DNA of 64,000 nt from Sphaerolaimus hirsutus (taxonomy: Eukaryota > Nematoda > Chromadorea > Monhysterida > Sphaerolaimidae). The stretch is taken from assembly GCA_964036195.1 (NCBI GenBank), contig OZ038452.1:3658001-3722000 (forward strand), in the 5' to 3' direction. How positions within the stretch are numbered: the stretch's first letter is position 1; every line of letters begins with the position of its first letter. Below the pieces are notes generated by a model. It saw only the letters and a program-made list of their open reading frames with translations. It was not told the origin of the DNA and ran no database searches. Both the position numbers and the translations under genes were made by a program. This document shows positions 1-8,811 of this stretch, one piece after another.

Positions 1-70
1 CCGGGGGGTAATTTTTTCAGAGTGCAAATTTTGAGGGGGTAAATCGAGGGAGAGATATTTCGAGCAGGTT
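1..70. mobile_element. Family A MITE fragment cut by window edge
   Basis: C-run, the sequence TTTTTTCAGAGTGCAAATTT and G-rich frames match the interior and right part of complete family A copies such as 10125-10224. The left end lies outside the window, and the right terminus is not recognisable. Confidence 0.5.
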
Positions 71-133
71 TATCTTGTGATAAGCTCACTCAGACTTTTA
101 GCGTAAGGGTAAAATGTTACGGGGAGGGTTCGG

Positions 134-662
134 GTGAGGGTAAAAAGGATTAGTGTAAAAATGTGTCAAATGTCATGTAAAAGACGTGTAAAGTGTCATG
201 TGTATCTACATCATATTGTATTGTATCCAAATCTTACCTTTGTACATAAGATTTGGATACAAAAACATAATATTTTGATATCATACAACAATTACTACAA
301 AGATATTACAGGGTCTTTTACTTGACATTTTACTAGGTTGTTTACACTTTACAGGGTCTTTTACTTGACATTTTACTAGGTTGTTTACACTTTACAGTGT
401 CTTTCACTTGACATTTTACTAGGTTGTTCACACTTTACAGGGTCTTTTACTTGACATTTTACTAGGTTGTTTGTACTTTACAGGGTCTTTTACTTGACAT
501 TTTACTAGGTTGTTTACACTTTACAGGGTCTTTTACCTGACATTTTCTAGGTTGTTTACACTTTACAGGGTCTTTTACTTGACATTTTACTAGGTTTGTT
601 ACACTTTACAGGGTCTTTTACTTGACATTTTACTAGATTGTTTACACTTTACAGGGTCTGTT
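134..662. mobile_element. Foldback-family element (GTGTCAAATGTCATGTAAA type) with internal minisatellite
   Basis: The left part carries GTGTCAAATGTCATGTAAA motifs. The right end carries the inverted form ending in TTTACAGGGTCTG, as in the copies near 818, 32384 and 36674. Most of the interior is a 43-bp tandem array. The exact left boundary is not clear. Confidence 0.4.
303..662. repeat. 43-bp minisatellite, about 8-9 copies
   Basis: The ACAGGGTC landmark recurs at 308, 351, 394, 437, 480, 523, 565, 608 and 651, a period of 43 bp with one 42-bp unit. Each unit contains TTTACAGGGTCTTTTAC, TTGACATTTTACTAGG and TTGTTTACAC. The motif equals the terminal motif of the surrounding foldback family, so the array seems to have grown from a transposon end. 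Confidence 0.9.
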
Positions 663-664
663 TC

Positions 665-817
665 TAACCCCGTATCCCCAAACCCACCCCCATTCGACGC
701 AGTGAGCGGCGCGAGCTGCGTGGGCTCATCCAGCCGATCACAGTGCCGCTCATCATTCGGCGGCTCGGCGGCAGTCTTCCTGTTGCGTCTGCGCCGCCAC
801 ATGTGTCCGGCGGCCTG
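665..817 (-). CDS. GPCR C-terminal tail, distal coding piece (tentative)
   Basis: GC-rich and open on the minus strand, encoding an Arg-rich then acidic tail that includes MWRRRRNRK and DERHCDRLDEP. If the 818-1050 insertion and one copy of its flanking duplication are ignored, this frame follows directly from the exon ending near 1051. No stop codon occurs before the next repeat; the frame only closes at 599-601 inside the minisatellite. Whether it is still translated is unknown. Confidence 0.4.
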
Positions 818-1050
818 GGGGCAGTCCCGGACCCTGTAAAATGCCCCGTAAAGTGTCAAATTTCACGCAAAGTGTCAAAAGTCACGTAAAATGCCCTGCA
901 AAATGGCAACTCGGTTGCCATTTTGCAGGGCATTTTACGTGACTTTTGACACTTTGCGTGACATTTGACACTTTACAGGGCATTTTACGTGACTTTTGAC
1001 ACTTTGCGTGAGATTTGACACTTTACAGGGCACTTTACAAGGTCCGGGAC
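818..1050. mobile_element. Foldback element inserted in GPCR tail exon
   Basis: The ends are inverted: GCAGTCCCGGACCCTGTAAA on the left and TTTACAAGGTCCGGGACTG on the right. The arms repeat AAGTGTCAAAAGTCACGTAAA in both orientations. The flanks on the minus strand, TCCAGGCG and CCCAGGCC, resemble an imperfect 8-bp target duplication. Related copies lie at about 32384-32576 and 36674-36955. The arms also contain GTAAAG and TTTTACAG, which resemble splice sites. Confidence 0.65.
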
Positions 1051-1197
1051 TGGCGCCTGGAGCGCGTTGGCCGTGTCGCGCATGCGCCAGCGGCGGGTGG
1101 GCGAACTGCGCGGCTGCCGCCGCCGGTGCAGCACCACGCCGATGGCCACGGCGATTTGTTCTATTTGGTAGCCCCGAGAGCGGGACCAGTTGGGGCG
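1051..1197 (-). CDS. Class A GPCR, exon 10 (cytoplasmic tail)
   Basis: A C-rich tract and CAG acceptor end at 1198. The exon then reads in phase 0 with exon 9: RPNWSRSRGY, IEQIAVAIGVVL, RRRQPRSSPT, RMRDTANALQ. The peptide is basic and lies after TM7, so it is assigned to the intracellular tail. The frame runs into the foldback at about 1050 and stops within it (stop near 985) unless that element is spliced out. No conserved domain is recognised. Confidence 0.55.
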
Positions 1198-1276
1198 CTG
1201 GGGGGGGGGGGGGGTTGAATTTCTGGGGTACTTCTTGTCTGGGGTATTTGAGAAAATGTAGGTAGGTAAGTTTATA

Positions 1277-1536
1277 CCGTATTTCCTCGAAATACCCCCC
1301 CCCCTCGAAATACCCCCCTCAAAATGGGCACTATGAATTTGTGGTCCGGGAAATGCATAACATACGTTCAAAACACTTACCGTGTTACGTTAGAGCATCG
1401 TTTATACCATCTACATCCTTATATAAGGCTGTAAAAAACTTATAAATGGTGGTTTTTGCTGCATTTTTCACGTTTTTCTCTCAAAATTTTCACTCTGAAA
1501 ACATTAACCCCCGGTGGGTAATTCGAGGAAGTGCGG
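1277..1536. mobile_element. Family A MITE
   Basis: Starts CCGTATTTCCTCGAAATACC after TA (1275-1276) and ends GAGGAAGTGCGG before TA (1537-1538). The TA duplication and the terminal inverted repeat support a Tc1/mariner-like or other TA-targeting MITE, about 260 bp. Confidence 0.8.
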
Positions 1537-1606
1537 TATTTTGTCAGGATTTTTCCGAGAGATTTACGCGTTGGAAGTTTGCCGGCATAACGTGGTCGCA
1601 CTTCCC

Positions 1607-1780
1607 ACGGGCTCGAAACTAGAATTTTGCAAAATCGTGAACCTATCACGTCGCGTTTAACATCTTTCGATCGAGTTTCGGAGTCGAGTCGTTCGAGTGA
1701 GTAAGTAGTATACATTCAGCAAAAACAATCGAGTTTAAAGTCGCAAGAAATCTCGAGTCTCGAGTCAAAGCTAATACTCA
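1607..1780. mobile_element. Fragment of GAGTCGAGTC hAT-like family
   Basis: Contains GGGCTCGAAACT near its left end and several GAGTCGAG and CGAGTCTCGAGTC motifs, as in the complete copy at 35389-36178. No matching ends or target duplication were found. Confidence 0.4.
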
Positions 1781-1805
1781 GTACTACATAACTTTCGGCC
1801 CCCAC

Positions 1806-2254
1806 TAACGATGGCAAAAAAAGATTTGAAAATTCGAAAACGTTTTCGAATTTTCGAATTTTTTAGGACTTTTCGAATTTTTAATCACGCAGTGAAAAAA
1901 TACATAAAAATCGATTTTTTTCAAAAGATTCGAAAATTCGAAAACGTTTTCTGATTATTGAATTTTTTGGTGATTTTTGTTGAAAATGAGTAAAAAATGG
2001 AGAAACTTAACCAAAAAGATCATATTTACGTGGATTTTTTTGTAGCAGCAGAAGCAAAATACATATGCGGTAATGGCGGTAAGGCTGCAAAACATAAAGA
2101 TGTGTTCTCAAGTCAGACCAAAAAGTTGAAAATGCAATAATTTGATGCCAAAAAATTTGAAAAGTCACAAAAAGATTCAAAAATTCGAAAAGTCATTTTT
2201 GAAAAAAATACTTAAAAATTTAAATACTTTTTTCGAGGGGGTTTGCCATCGTTA
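1806..2254. mobile_element. hAT-like foldback, TTCGAAAATTCG family
   Basis: Inverted ends TAACGATGGCAAA and TTTGCCATCGTTA enclose arms rich in GAAAATTCGAAAA. The flanking octamers GCCCCCAC and GCCCCCAT agree at 7 of 8 bases, the size of a hAT target duplication. It has no coding content and lies in the intron 3' of GPCR exon 9. Confidence 0.75.
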
Positions 2255-2311
2255 GCCCCCATTCCCTTCACAGACTCAAGAGTTCACCCCCCCCCCCCCC
2301 CCAGCACTCAC

Positions 2312-2473
2312 TCTGAACGTTCTGGGCGTGCTGCCGAAGCTGTGCGCCGAGTGGCTTTGTCTGCGCGAGCCGGGCGCCAGGTAGTCCTGCCTGGAGATGC
2401 CCTTGCGCGAGCGCAGTGTGCGTCTGTGCGGCAGCCGCTGACCCCCGTCGCACACGTACGAGCACAGGTGCAG
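2312..2473 (-). CDS. Class A GPCR, exon 9 (proximal tail)
   Basis: The acceptor CCCCGCAG precedes 2473 and the donor AGA|GTGAGT ends the exon at 2312. It is 162 bp, 54 codons, phase 0 at both ends, which matches the end of exon 8. It encodes a juxtamembrane tail with HLCSYVCDGG, RRTLRSRKG and SRRQSHSAHSF. The Cys residues could be palmitoylation sites (inference), and the basic Ser-rich part is usual for GPCR tails. Confidence 0.65.
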
Positions 2474-2622
2474 CTGCGGGGAGGGGGGGGGAGGGTTATG
2501 GTGGGGGGTTTGGGAAGGGGGTTCATGATGGGTTTATTCCCACAAACACGCTGAAATTGAATTAGGTTCCTATATTTGTACTGAAGAGACCACTGGTTTA
2601 AATTGCACACAATGTAAGGATA

Positions 2623-2880
2623 CCGTATTACCTCGAAGTATCCCCCCTTGAATTAACTCCCCCCTCGAATTAACCCTCCTCAAAATGGGCTGGGGAAATA
2701 GCCCATCTCCATCTGTAATGATGTATGTACACCATGTAGGTATATGCAATGTACATGATGTATTTATTACTGCTAATTTGCATTGCAGCTACACATAGAC
2801 CAGCTCGAATTAACCCCCCTCAAATTTTGCTGGCGAAATAATAAACCCTCATGGGGTGTAAATATTTCGAGGCAATACGG
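2623..2880. mobile_element. Family A MITE
   Basis: Starts CCGTATTACCTCGAAG after TA and ends CGAGGCAATACGG before TA. 258 bp. Confidence 0.8.
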
Positions 2881-3055
2881 TATTAGAGAAAGAGATCTGT
2901 TGTTGTTCCTACTGAAGTGCTTTGTTCATTATTCAGGTGCGATATGGTAGATTTGAGTGCAAAGTGTCCACGCTATATATCTTAACATTCCAGGCAAATA
3001 AAAAATCCCCGAAAAGTATAAAATTAGGATTCAAAGCGGACTTAGGTACACTCAC

Positions 3056-3218
3056 CCTGTACAAAGCGTGTACAACACTGTGTCGGATTTCCTTGCTGAA
3101 AGTGATGTAAATGGGCAACCGAATTGTGCACACGGTTATACTGAGCACGGTGACCGCCGGGTGGGCGATTTTGTAAAAGTCCCAATGTTGTATGTAGTAT
3201 TCCGGATCGAGTACTCCC
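3056..3218 (-). CDS. Class A GPCR, exon 8 (TM7 and helix 8)
   Basis: The acceptor ACATTCAG precedes 3218. The exon ends TACAGG before GTGAGT at 3055. It is 163 bp, taking a 2-nt carry and leaving phase 0. TM7 reads AHPAVTVLSITVCTIRLPIY followed by ITFSKEIRHSVVHALY. The usual NPxxY is replaced by RLPIY, and FSKEIRHS resembles the start of helix 8 in peptide receptors. The degenerate motif suggests a divergent receptor. Confidence 0.8.
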
Positions 3219-3458
3219 CTGAATGTTGGCAGATGTTTAGAAATACCTATGTGAGGAACACGTGAGGGAATTACATTTGCTATTTTCAATAATTTGTTTC
3301 AAACTTCTGGAACCGTTTTGCGGAAAACATGGAGTTTTTATAGAAATATATTCAAAAACCCGCGCGTGAATATCCACGCACTTTACCCATCTTTTGGCAC
3401 ATCTCAAATTCAATCAAATGCCAAAAAATCTAGCACAAACTCAATCACTCTCAAACAC

Positions 3459-3568
3459 AACTCGTCGACGAACACGCACCATACGAGCAGCACCATGTGC
3501 AGCAAGTTGGCCATGACCCAGGTGCTCACGATGGCCATCATCATTAGTGCCGCGTCGCGCAGTTTCGC
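3459..3568 (-). CDS. Class A GPCR, exon 7 (TM6)
   Basis: The acceptor CATTCCGCAG precedes 3568. It reads AKLRDAALMMMAIVSTWVMA then NLLHMVLLVWCVFVDE, a cytoplasmic basic stretch followed by a hydrophobic TM6. The canonical CWxP is not kept. The end was chosen at the only GT that leaves the 2-nt carry needed by exon 8 (GAGTT|GTGTTT). That donor is weak, so the 3' edge is uncertain. Confidence 0.72.
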
Positions 3569-3744
3569 CTGCGGAATGGAGGGTGGGTATTGGGAAATGA
3601 ACGTGATTCGCAGTTAAAATACAAGCGCAGTTGCGAAAGCGTATTTGTCTACGTTTAATCAAAGTATTTATTCATGTACAGAGTAAATAAGTTTATGTTT
3701 CCACTCGAAAAGTACTTGTACTCACTTTTACGAATACCTAACTA

Positions 3745-4262
3745 CCGGTTTTGTTTGAATAGTCCCCCCCTTGACAAATTCCCCCCTCGAATAACCCGCC
3801 CCCTGTAAGACGAGTGAGGAAATAATAATTCCCCCATCGAATAATCCCCCCCCCCTTAAAAGATATGTTTGTGTGCCCAATATTGACCAAAATGGCACGT
3901 TCTTGTGTTAATAAAGCATACTGTATTTCCTCGAATTACCCCCCGGGGGTTTATTTTTTCAGAGTGCAAATTTTGAGAGCCACCATTTATAAGTTTTTAC
4001 AGCTATATATAAGGATGTAGATGGTATAAACGATGTTCTAACATAACACAGTAAGTGTTTTGAACGTCTGTTATGCATTTCCCGGACCACAAATTCATAG
4101 TGCCCATTTTGAGGGGGGTATTTCGGGGGGGGGCGGTATTTCGAGGAAATACGGTATTTCATTAAATGTATTGATAGACTCATGCTTGAAAATGTTGACA
4201 AAATAATAATCCCCCCTCGAATAATTCCCCCTCGAATAGTTCCCCCTTGAATAGTTCGAATA
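3745..4262. mobile_element. Older family A MITE (TTGAATAGTTCCCC subtype) with nested copy
   Basis: Left end CCGGTTTTGTTTGAATAG. The interior is shared with 40612-40857 (ATGGCAC, ATAAAGCA, CATGCTTGAAAATGTTGAC). A second family A copy sits inside at 3921-4154. The right terminus is decayed. Confidence 0.7.
3921..4154. mobile_element. Family A MITE nested in an older relative
   Basis: Starts CTGTATTTCCTCGAATTACC after TA and ends GAGGAAATACGG before TA. The uninterrupted counterpart near 40704 reads ATAAAGCATAATTCGTG, so the insertion duplicated a TA. Confidence 0.85.
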
Positions 4263-4327
4263 GTAGATCATTTTACGTTTTCTCGGGTGGAAGATATTTT
4301 CACGTTTCAAAGTGAAAGCGCACTAAC

Positions 4328-4385
4328 TCTGTGTGCTGGACTAACAGCTCTGCCGAGGAAAAGTGACGCCTGTCTGCTGTGCTGT
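4328..4385 (-). CDS. Class A GPCR, exon 6 (third intracellular loop)
   Basis: A 58-bp exon between the acceptor TTTCCAG and the donor AGA|GTTAGT. It takes the 2-nt carry of exon 5 and leaves phase 0 for exon 7. It encodes QHSRQASLFLGRAVSPAHR, a polar and basic loop between TM5 and TM6. Exons 5 and 7 are out of phase without it, which is the main support. Confidence 0.65.
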
Positions 4386-4436
4386 CTGGAAATTGTTTTG
4401 CCATTGTCAGACCAGCCGAATGGCAAATTTCAGGTA

Positions 4437-4548
4437 CCGTATATCCTCGAAAAAGTCCCCATCAAATAACTCCCTCCTTGAATAGCTCACTGTTCCAAAA
4501 GTGTGATGAGAAGATAACTCTCCTGGGGACTTATTTGAGAATATACGG
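4437..4548. mobile_element. Short family A MITE
   Basis: CCGTATATCCTCGAAAAAG to TTTGAGAATATACGG, flanked by TA on both sides. 112 bp. Confidence 0.75.
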
Positions 4549-4779
4549 TATGGGTAATGGTTAATTTCATGTATCAATGGTGGCGGCCAGTGTCTCGTCT
4601 CAGGTAAAAAAATTTAAAAAATTAAAATTTAAGTGGGAGGGTTAATCAAAGAGATCAATACAGTAATCGATCAATCCCGAAAATGTAAATCAATTTCCCA
4701 TCAAAAACTTCAACCATAACCCCCCTCCCCCCCAAAAAAAAACAACAACAAAAAACAAAAAAAAACACAACAACCAAAC

Positions 4780-4949
4780 CTGAGCGCCAGCACGATCCTG
4801 GTGTTGTAATAAGCCAGGAAAACGCACGGGGCGAACGTGTGCACTATATTGCGCACGTAATAGTCGACGATGCGCCACAATAGGGGCGGCACGTTCAAGT
4901 CCAAGTTCAGCTCGCCCACCAGCCCCAGGCACTCGGGGTTGCTCACCAC
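4780..4949 (-). CDS. Class A GPCR, exon 5 (extracellular loop 2 and TM5)
   Basis: The acceptor CCCACAG precedes 4949. The exon ends GCGCTCAG before GTTTGG, 170 bp, leaving a 2-nt carry. It reads VVSNPECLGLVGELNLD, then WRIVDYYVRNIVHTFAPCVF, then LAYYNTRIVLALR. ECL2 carries the Cys expected to pair with the Cys at the top of TM3, and TM5 has the usual Pro. YYVRNIV with a following F-A-P recalls FMRFamide-type receptors. Confidence 0.82.
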
Positions 4950-5154
4950 CTGTGGGGGGGGGGGGGTTAGTTGGGGTGTACTAGAACTGGACCCAGTCTA
5001 CTACTGACTGGTCTACACTGGTCTTTGAAAATGCATGAATAGAATGTAGAAATGTAGAAATTCAAAACCTCAATTTCACATATAGCATGGAGTTATTTGC
5101 GCAAACACAAATACACAAATGTGTCTGCGGCGACAGCTTGGAGGATGAAAAACT

Positions 5155-5312
5155 ACGGGATGTATTCAAAAGTGACTAGAAAAAAATGAAAAAACTAAAT
5201 TCAAAAATTCTAAACCATTTTTGGGAACAATTCAAAAAATTGAAGTAATTTTTGACAAAAAAAGCTATTAAAAATTTCAATACTTTTTCCCTAAGGTTTG
5301 ACATCACTACTA
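5155..5312. mobile_element. Degenerate TTCGAAAATTCG-family right half
   Basis: AATTCAAAAATTC motifs lead to a right end TTTGACATCACTA that is similar to TTTGCCATCGTTA. Strongly diverged. Confidence 0.3.
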
Positions 5313-5424
5313 CCAGTACCCAATGTTTATTGTTGTTGTTTTGACCCAATCTTTTTTCACCAACCCCCCCCCCAAAAAAAAACAAAAAACAAACACACAC
5401 GACAAAACCTCCCCCTGTACCCAC

Positions 5425-5574
5425 CTTGTACTCAAAAATCATGGGCGCTGACACCAAGAAGGCAACTGCCCCAGTGCCTATTATGAGTACCTTCCTTTCA
5501 GTGACAAGTCGTCTCTGCGGGGCGCCCACTGCGTTGCTGCACACGAAAATGGTCTTGCGACGGCGGCACACCAC
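5425..5574 (-). CDS. Class A GPCR, exon 4 (second intracellular loop and TM4)
   Basis: The acceptor AATTTGCAG precedes 5574 and the donor TACAAG|GTGGGT ends it at 5425. It is 150 bp, 50 codons, phase 0 at both ends. It reads VVCRRRKTIFVCSNAVG, then RRLVTERKVLIIGTGAVAFL, then VSAPMIFEYK. It continues ERFV of exon 3 into ICL2, and the hydrophobic run is TM4. The usual TM4 Trp is absent. Confidence 0.82.
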
Positions 5575-5650
5575 CTGCAAATTTGGGGGGAGGGGGTTTG
5601 GGTTTGGGGGGTTTCGTAGGTCGGCTGTGCATACGTCAGTTGTGAAAATG

Positions 5651-5760
5651 TATCGTATTTCCTCGAAATACGGTATACCCGAGCGGGTTCATCGTTCAGA
5701 GTGCAAGTTTTGAAGGGGTAACTCGAAGCAGGGGGTATCTCGAGGGGGTTATTTTTTTCC
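5651..5760. mobile_element. Family A MITE fragment
   Basis: The left end CGTATTTCCTCGAAATACGG is followed by CAGAGTGCAAGTTTTGAAGGGG and GGTATCTCGAGGGGG. No right terminus. Confidence 0.55.
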
Positions 5761-5987
5761 CCCCATAATTTTGTACTCCCAGTACGTAATTCTTTTGTTA
5801 GGTTGTTTGTAACGTACGCAGACGTCGACAAATCCAAAAATTCGTTTTTCAATCACACATCATGGCGAAAAAATGACAAGTTTTGGCCACATTTCGTCAG
5901 ATATTTTGCAATCATAAGACTTTTACAGTAATTCTAAACTGTGGTTCCTTAATCATAGAAACCGTATAGTTAGAGCGGTGCAAAACG

Positions 5988-6063
5988 TGGCATCCTCGTA
6001 GCTCAGTCGTTTAGAGCATTCACACGAAAAGTGAAAGCTCCCGGGTGCTAGTCCCAGCCATAA
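5988..6063 (+). tRNA. tRNA-like sequence (pseudogene or tRNA-derived SINE head)
   Basis: TAGCTCAGTCGTTTAGAGC forms a D arm (GCTC/GAGC). TTCAC and GTGAA form a perfect anticodon stem around the loop ACGAAAA, in which GAA would be a Phe anticodon. CCGGG TGCTAGT CCCAG is a T-arm-like hairpin with one mismatch. The acceptor strands do not pair, U33 is C, and the B box is degenerate. It is therefore probably not a working tRNA gene. Confidence 0.4.
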
Positions 6064-6082
6064 CGAAAACATTTTGTACCTT

Positions 6083-6249
6083 TTCTGAATATCCTCGAAA
6101 TACCCCCCCCCCTCAAAATGAACACTATGAATTCATAAACCCCCCTCGTTTAACTCCCCTCGTATAACCCCCCTCGTTTAACGCCCCTCAAAACTCTCAA
6201 AATTCACAAAAAAGCCCCCTGGCCCTGGCTGTATTTCGAGGAAATACGG
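6083..6249. mobile_element. Family A MITE, left end decayed
   Basis: TATCCTCGAAATACC at left, GTATTTCGAGGAAATACGG at right, followed by TA. The interior has CCCCTCGTTTAAC repeats. Confidence 0.65.
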
Positions 6250-6342
6250 TAGTTGAAACGCTCTGCCAGCATAAATTATGATACCCCCTGAAAAAGGAAA
6301 AAAAGAAAAAATCCCAAGTAAAAACGTCCGACTCAAACCTAC

Positions 6343-6442
6343 CACAAACCGTTCATAACTGGCGCACAAAATCATAAATGAAGACCATGTCTTGAAAAAC
6401 ACCGCAATAGACAAACACGGAACTTGCGACCGCATTTGTAAT
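6343..6442 (-). CDS. Class A GPCR, exon 3 (TM3)
   Basis: The acceptor ATTTACAG precedes 6442 and the donor GTG|GTAGGT ends it at 6343. It is 100 bp, taking a 2-nt carry and leaving phase 0. It reads RSQVPCLSIAVFFKTWSSFM then ILCASYERFV. The Cys near the top of TM3 is the expected disulfide partner. ERF stands in the DRY position, as ERY does in several invertebrate peptide receptors. Confidence 0.82.
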
Positions 6443-7184
6443 CTGTAAATTGGGGTCCGGCTCAGAATATCGTGAAAAATTTCTTTCGGTTGTTCTGTGG
6501 CATGTCATCAGTCATGAAAGCGCCAGGGAATCGACATAATCGAAAAATGTGGCCGCGCGAGCGCCAAAATACACGACAGAAAAACGCTTCAAAACAGGGC
6601 GCCGCCGGGCGCCAAAGGTGCCTGAGATATTTGGCGCCGTTAAATATTTACAGTACGAATATGGCACCAATGTTTTGACGCCATTTTGAAGGGGCATTGA
6701 GAAAAGCACCCATGGAGAGTTGCAGGATTGACTCCAAAAATGTCGATACTCAGCCGACATCACACTTAGTCTGGAAACCTACCATAACACATCTGAATAA
6801 TGAACTGAAAATTATCAGTTTTTCATCATAATATTTCGGGGGTTTTTTTACTATGGAATAGCTATCTAATTACGAAATTTATCACAACATTTTATTCATG
6901 AAATGATGGTAGGAATCTGCACATACCTCGCGGTCGGCCGAGTATAATATACTGTGATGACATTACACCGTACATTTTTCTAGAGGAAACACTCGTGATC
7001 ACTTTAGTCGCCACCATCATCTCTCGCCATCACGTCGTCTTCATGACGTCATCACTTCGTCGTCATCACGCCTTCCATAAGTTCTCGGCTGGCCGTCTGC
7101 CAGCCCAAGACATAACTCCTATCTGTTCGAAGAGTATCGTGTCTGCCGAGTATACCTATACATCAACCACCCCCTCCAACAAAC
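6443..7184. other. GPCR intron, no recognised element
   Basis: AT-rich intron sequence. It holds a GTCGTCATCAC-like low-complexity patch at about 7015-7075. I see no coding segment and no complete repeat. Confidence 0.5.
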
Positions 7185-7362
7185 CTGTGCAAATGGACGC
7201 TGTGCGTGACGGTGACTACGTCGGGCAGCGTGAACAGCATCTGGTACAGGACGCAGTTGATCGTGTCGGCCAGCGTGAGCACTATCAGGAAGCTGAGCGG
7301 CGAGTCGCGCCGCTTGCGGCTGGACACGAGCACGGCGAACAGCAGCATGTTCTCGATCAGAC
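7185..7362 (-). CDS. Class A GPCR, exon 2 (end of TM1, first loop, TM2)
   Basis: The acceptor GCGCGCAG precedes 7362. The exon ends TTGCACAG before GTTTGT, 178 bp. It reads LIENMLLFAVLVSSRKRRDS, then PLSFLIVLTLADTINCVLYQ, then MLFTLPDVVTV. This is the end of TM1, the basic first intracellular loop and TM2 with the conserved LxxAD core. With exon 1 the junction gives AALFGLIENMLL, an unbroken TM1. Confidence 0.87.
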
Positions 7363-7384
7363 CTGCGCGCGTCCACTTTTGCGG

Positions 7385-7460
7385 GTGATAAAGCCAGAGT
7401 TACACAGCTTAACGATAAATAGAAGGTGAAGCGACAAATACATGTCGCCGCAAATTCGAT
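7385..7460. repeat. Fragment of TTAA-flanked element terminal repeat
   Basis: GAGTTACACAGCTTAACGATAAATAGAAGGTGAAGCGACAAAT closely matches the terminal repeat at 37012-37080 and its inverse at 37912-37972. Only one arm is present. Confidence 0.6.
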
Positions 7461-7496
7461 TAGTCAAGAACGCTTTAAGATATCTATCTCTAAATT

Positions 7497-7721
7497 GACA
7501 TGTTGCAAGCTGTAACCGATATCTACATCGTGTACAAAAATTATTTAAAACGCTCCAGTGGTTCTTAAGATATTAATGAAAAACGAAAATTTCAACGAGA
7601 AATGCTGCGCTGCCGACAAATAGCGAAATTTTTGTTTATCATTGATATCTCAAGAACCACTGGAGCTTTTTGGATAATTTTTGGACACGATGAAGATATC
7701 GGTTAGTGCTTTCAGCATGTC
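7497..7721. repeat. Short foldback, arms about 77 bp
   Basis: GACATGTTGCAAGCTGTAAC at left is the diverged inverse of GTTAGTGCTTTCAGCATGTC at right. The arms share GATATC, the CATCGTGT region and a CCAGTGGTTCTTAAGATAT segment. No target duplication was identified. Confidence 0.75.
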
Positions 7722-7738
7722 AATTTCGGGGTGGATAC

Positions 7739-8264
7739 TAGGGTGTCAACTTTCCGTCTTCCGTTTTCCACTTCCGCTTTCCGCAGGCAAATTTTTTTCC
7801 GTTTCCGTTTTCCGGCTGCTAAATTTTTGTTCCGTTTCCGTTTTTCCGGCTCATTTTCTGTTTTCCAGCAAATTTTTTCAGTTTTTTCGCCTTTTTCCAT
7901 TTTCCGGTTCAATTGTCTGTTTTTCCAACTTTTTTCCACTTTCCAGCTCAATTTTCTGTTTTCTGTTTCAGCCAAACTGGTAAAAATGCAAGCAGGTTCT
8001 CAATGAAGTGAATTTTTCCTATTTCTAGTGAGATTTCTGCAAATTTTTTTCTGTTTCTGGCAAAATGTCAGCAATTTTTTTTTCCATTTCCAGCATAATT
8101 TCAGAAAAATTTTCCGTATCCGTTTTCCGGCCTTCCATTTTTCCGTTTTCCGTTTTCCGGCAAGTGCAAAAATTATTCCGTTTCCGTTTCCGTTTTCCGG
8201 CATGTGCAAAAAATTTTCCGTTTCCGTTTCCGTTTTCCGCCAAAAAGTTTTTGTTGACGCACTA
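7739..8264. mobile_element. hAT-like element, TTCCGTTTTCCG family
   Basis: Ends TAGGGTGTCAAC and GTTGACGCACTA are flanked by a perfect 8-bp target duplication GTGGATAC (7731-7738 and 8265-8272). The interior is made of TTCCGTTTTCCGG units. Its long open frames are by-products of the repeat. No transposase. Confidence 0.88.
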
Positions 8265-8296
8265 GTGGATACCTTCAAGCGTTCTTGGCGCCACAC

Positions 8297-8480
8297 GAGC
8301 TAGTTTTCATGGTTCCGGTTTGATAACTCGACAGAAATCTTGTCCATCTCCTTCTGTAAAGTAATAATTCCATCCTAAAAAATACTAGTGGTAAGTGGCC
8401 ACTTACGGGATGTTGGAAGCGTCAGTCCGCATTCGCGTCGTCATTAAGTTTTTGAACGAGTTTTCAAATTGGAACCATGA
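8297..8480. repeat. Foldback related to CACTAGTTTTC family
   Basis: CTAGTTTTCATGGTTCC at left is inverted as GGAACCATGAAAACTAAA at right. The middle is unrelated sequence. Confidence 0.6.
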
Positions 8481-8811
8481 AAACTAAATTGTGGGGCCAT
8501 ATTGGGTAAAAAGGTACAAGAAATTGTAGTTCGAGATGTTCAGATGTGTCCCCCTGGCGATCTTGGTAACACAGGAAAATAACGAGGTAGATGACCGATA
8601 TTCGAGCATCAACACTGAAGGGTAAGATCCAATACATGACAATGCACTGCCACTAGCGAAAAGTGTCATTGTATGAATTTTTATTAAAACACATCGTTTT
8701 TCAAGCAAAAAGTCACCGAACCCCACAAAAAAAACACGGAAAATCCTCGCAAAATTCCGAAAAACACAAGTATTTGGCTAATGATCGCATCCAAGAACAC
8801 CCCCCCCCCCC

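Noticed and set aside
303..662. CRISPR-like direct repeats
   Set aside because: The whole 43-bp unit repeats without unique spacers, and the window is eukaryotic. It is a minisatellite.
7681..8303. Overlapping open frames of 66-100 codons on both strands
   Set aside because: They are translations of TTCCGTTTTCCG repeats in several frames; no coding constraint is visible.
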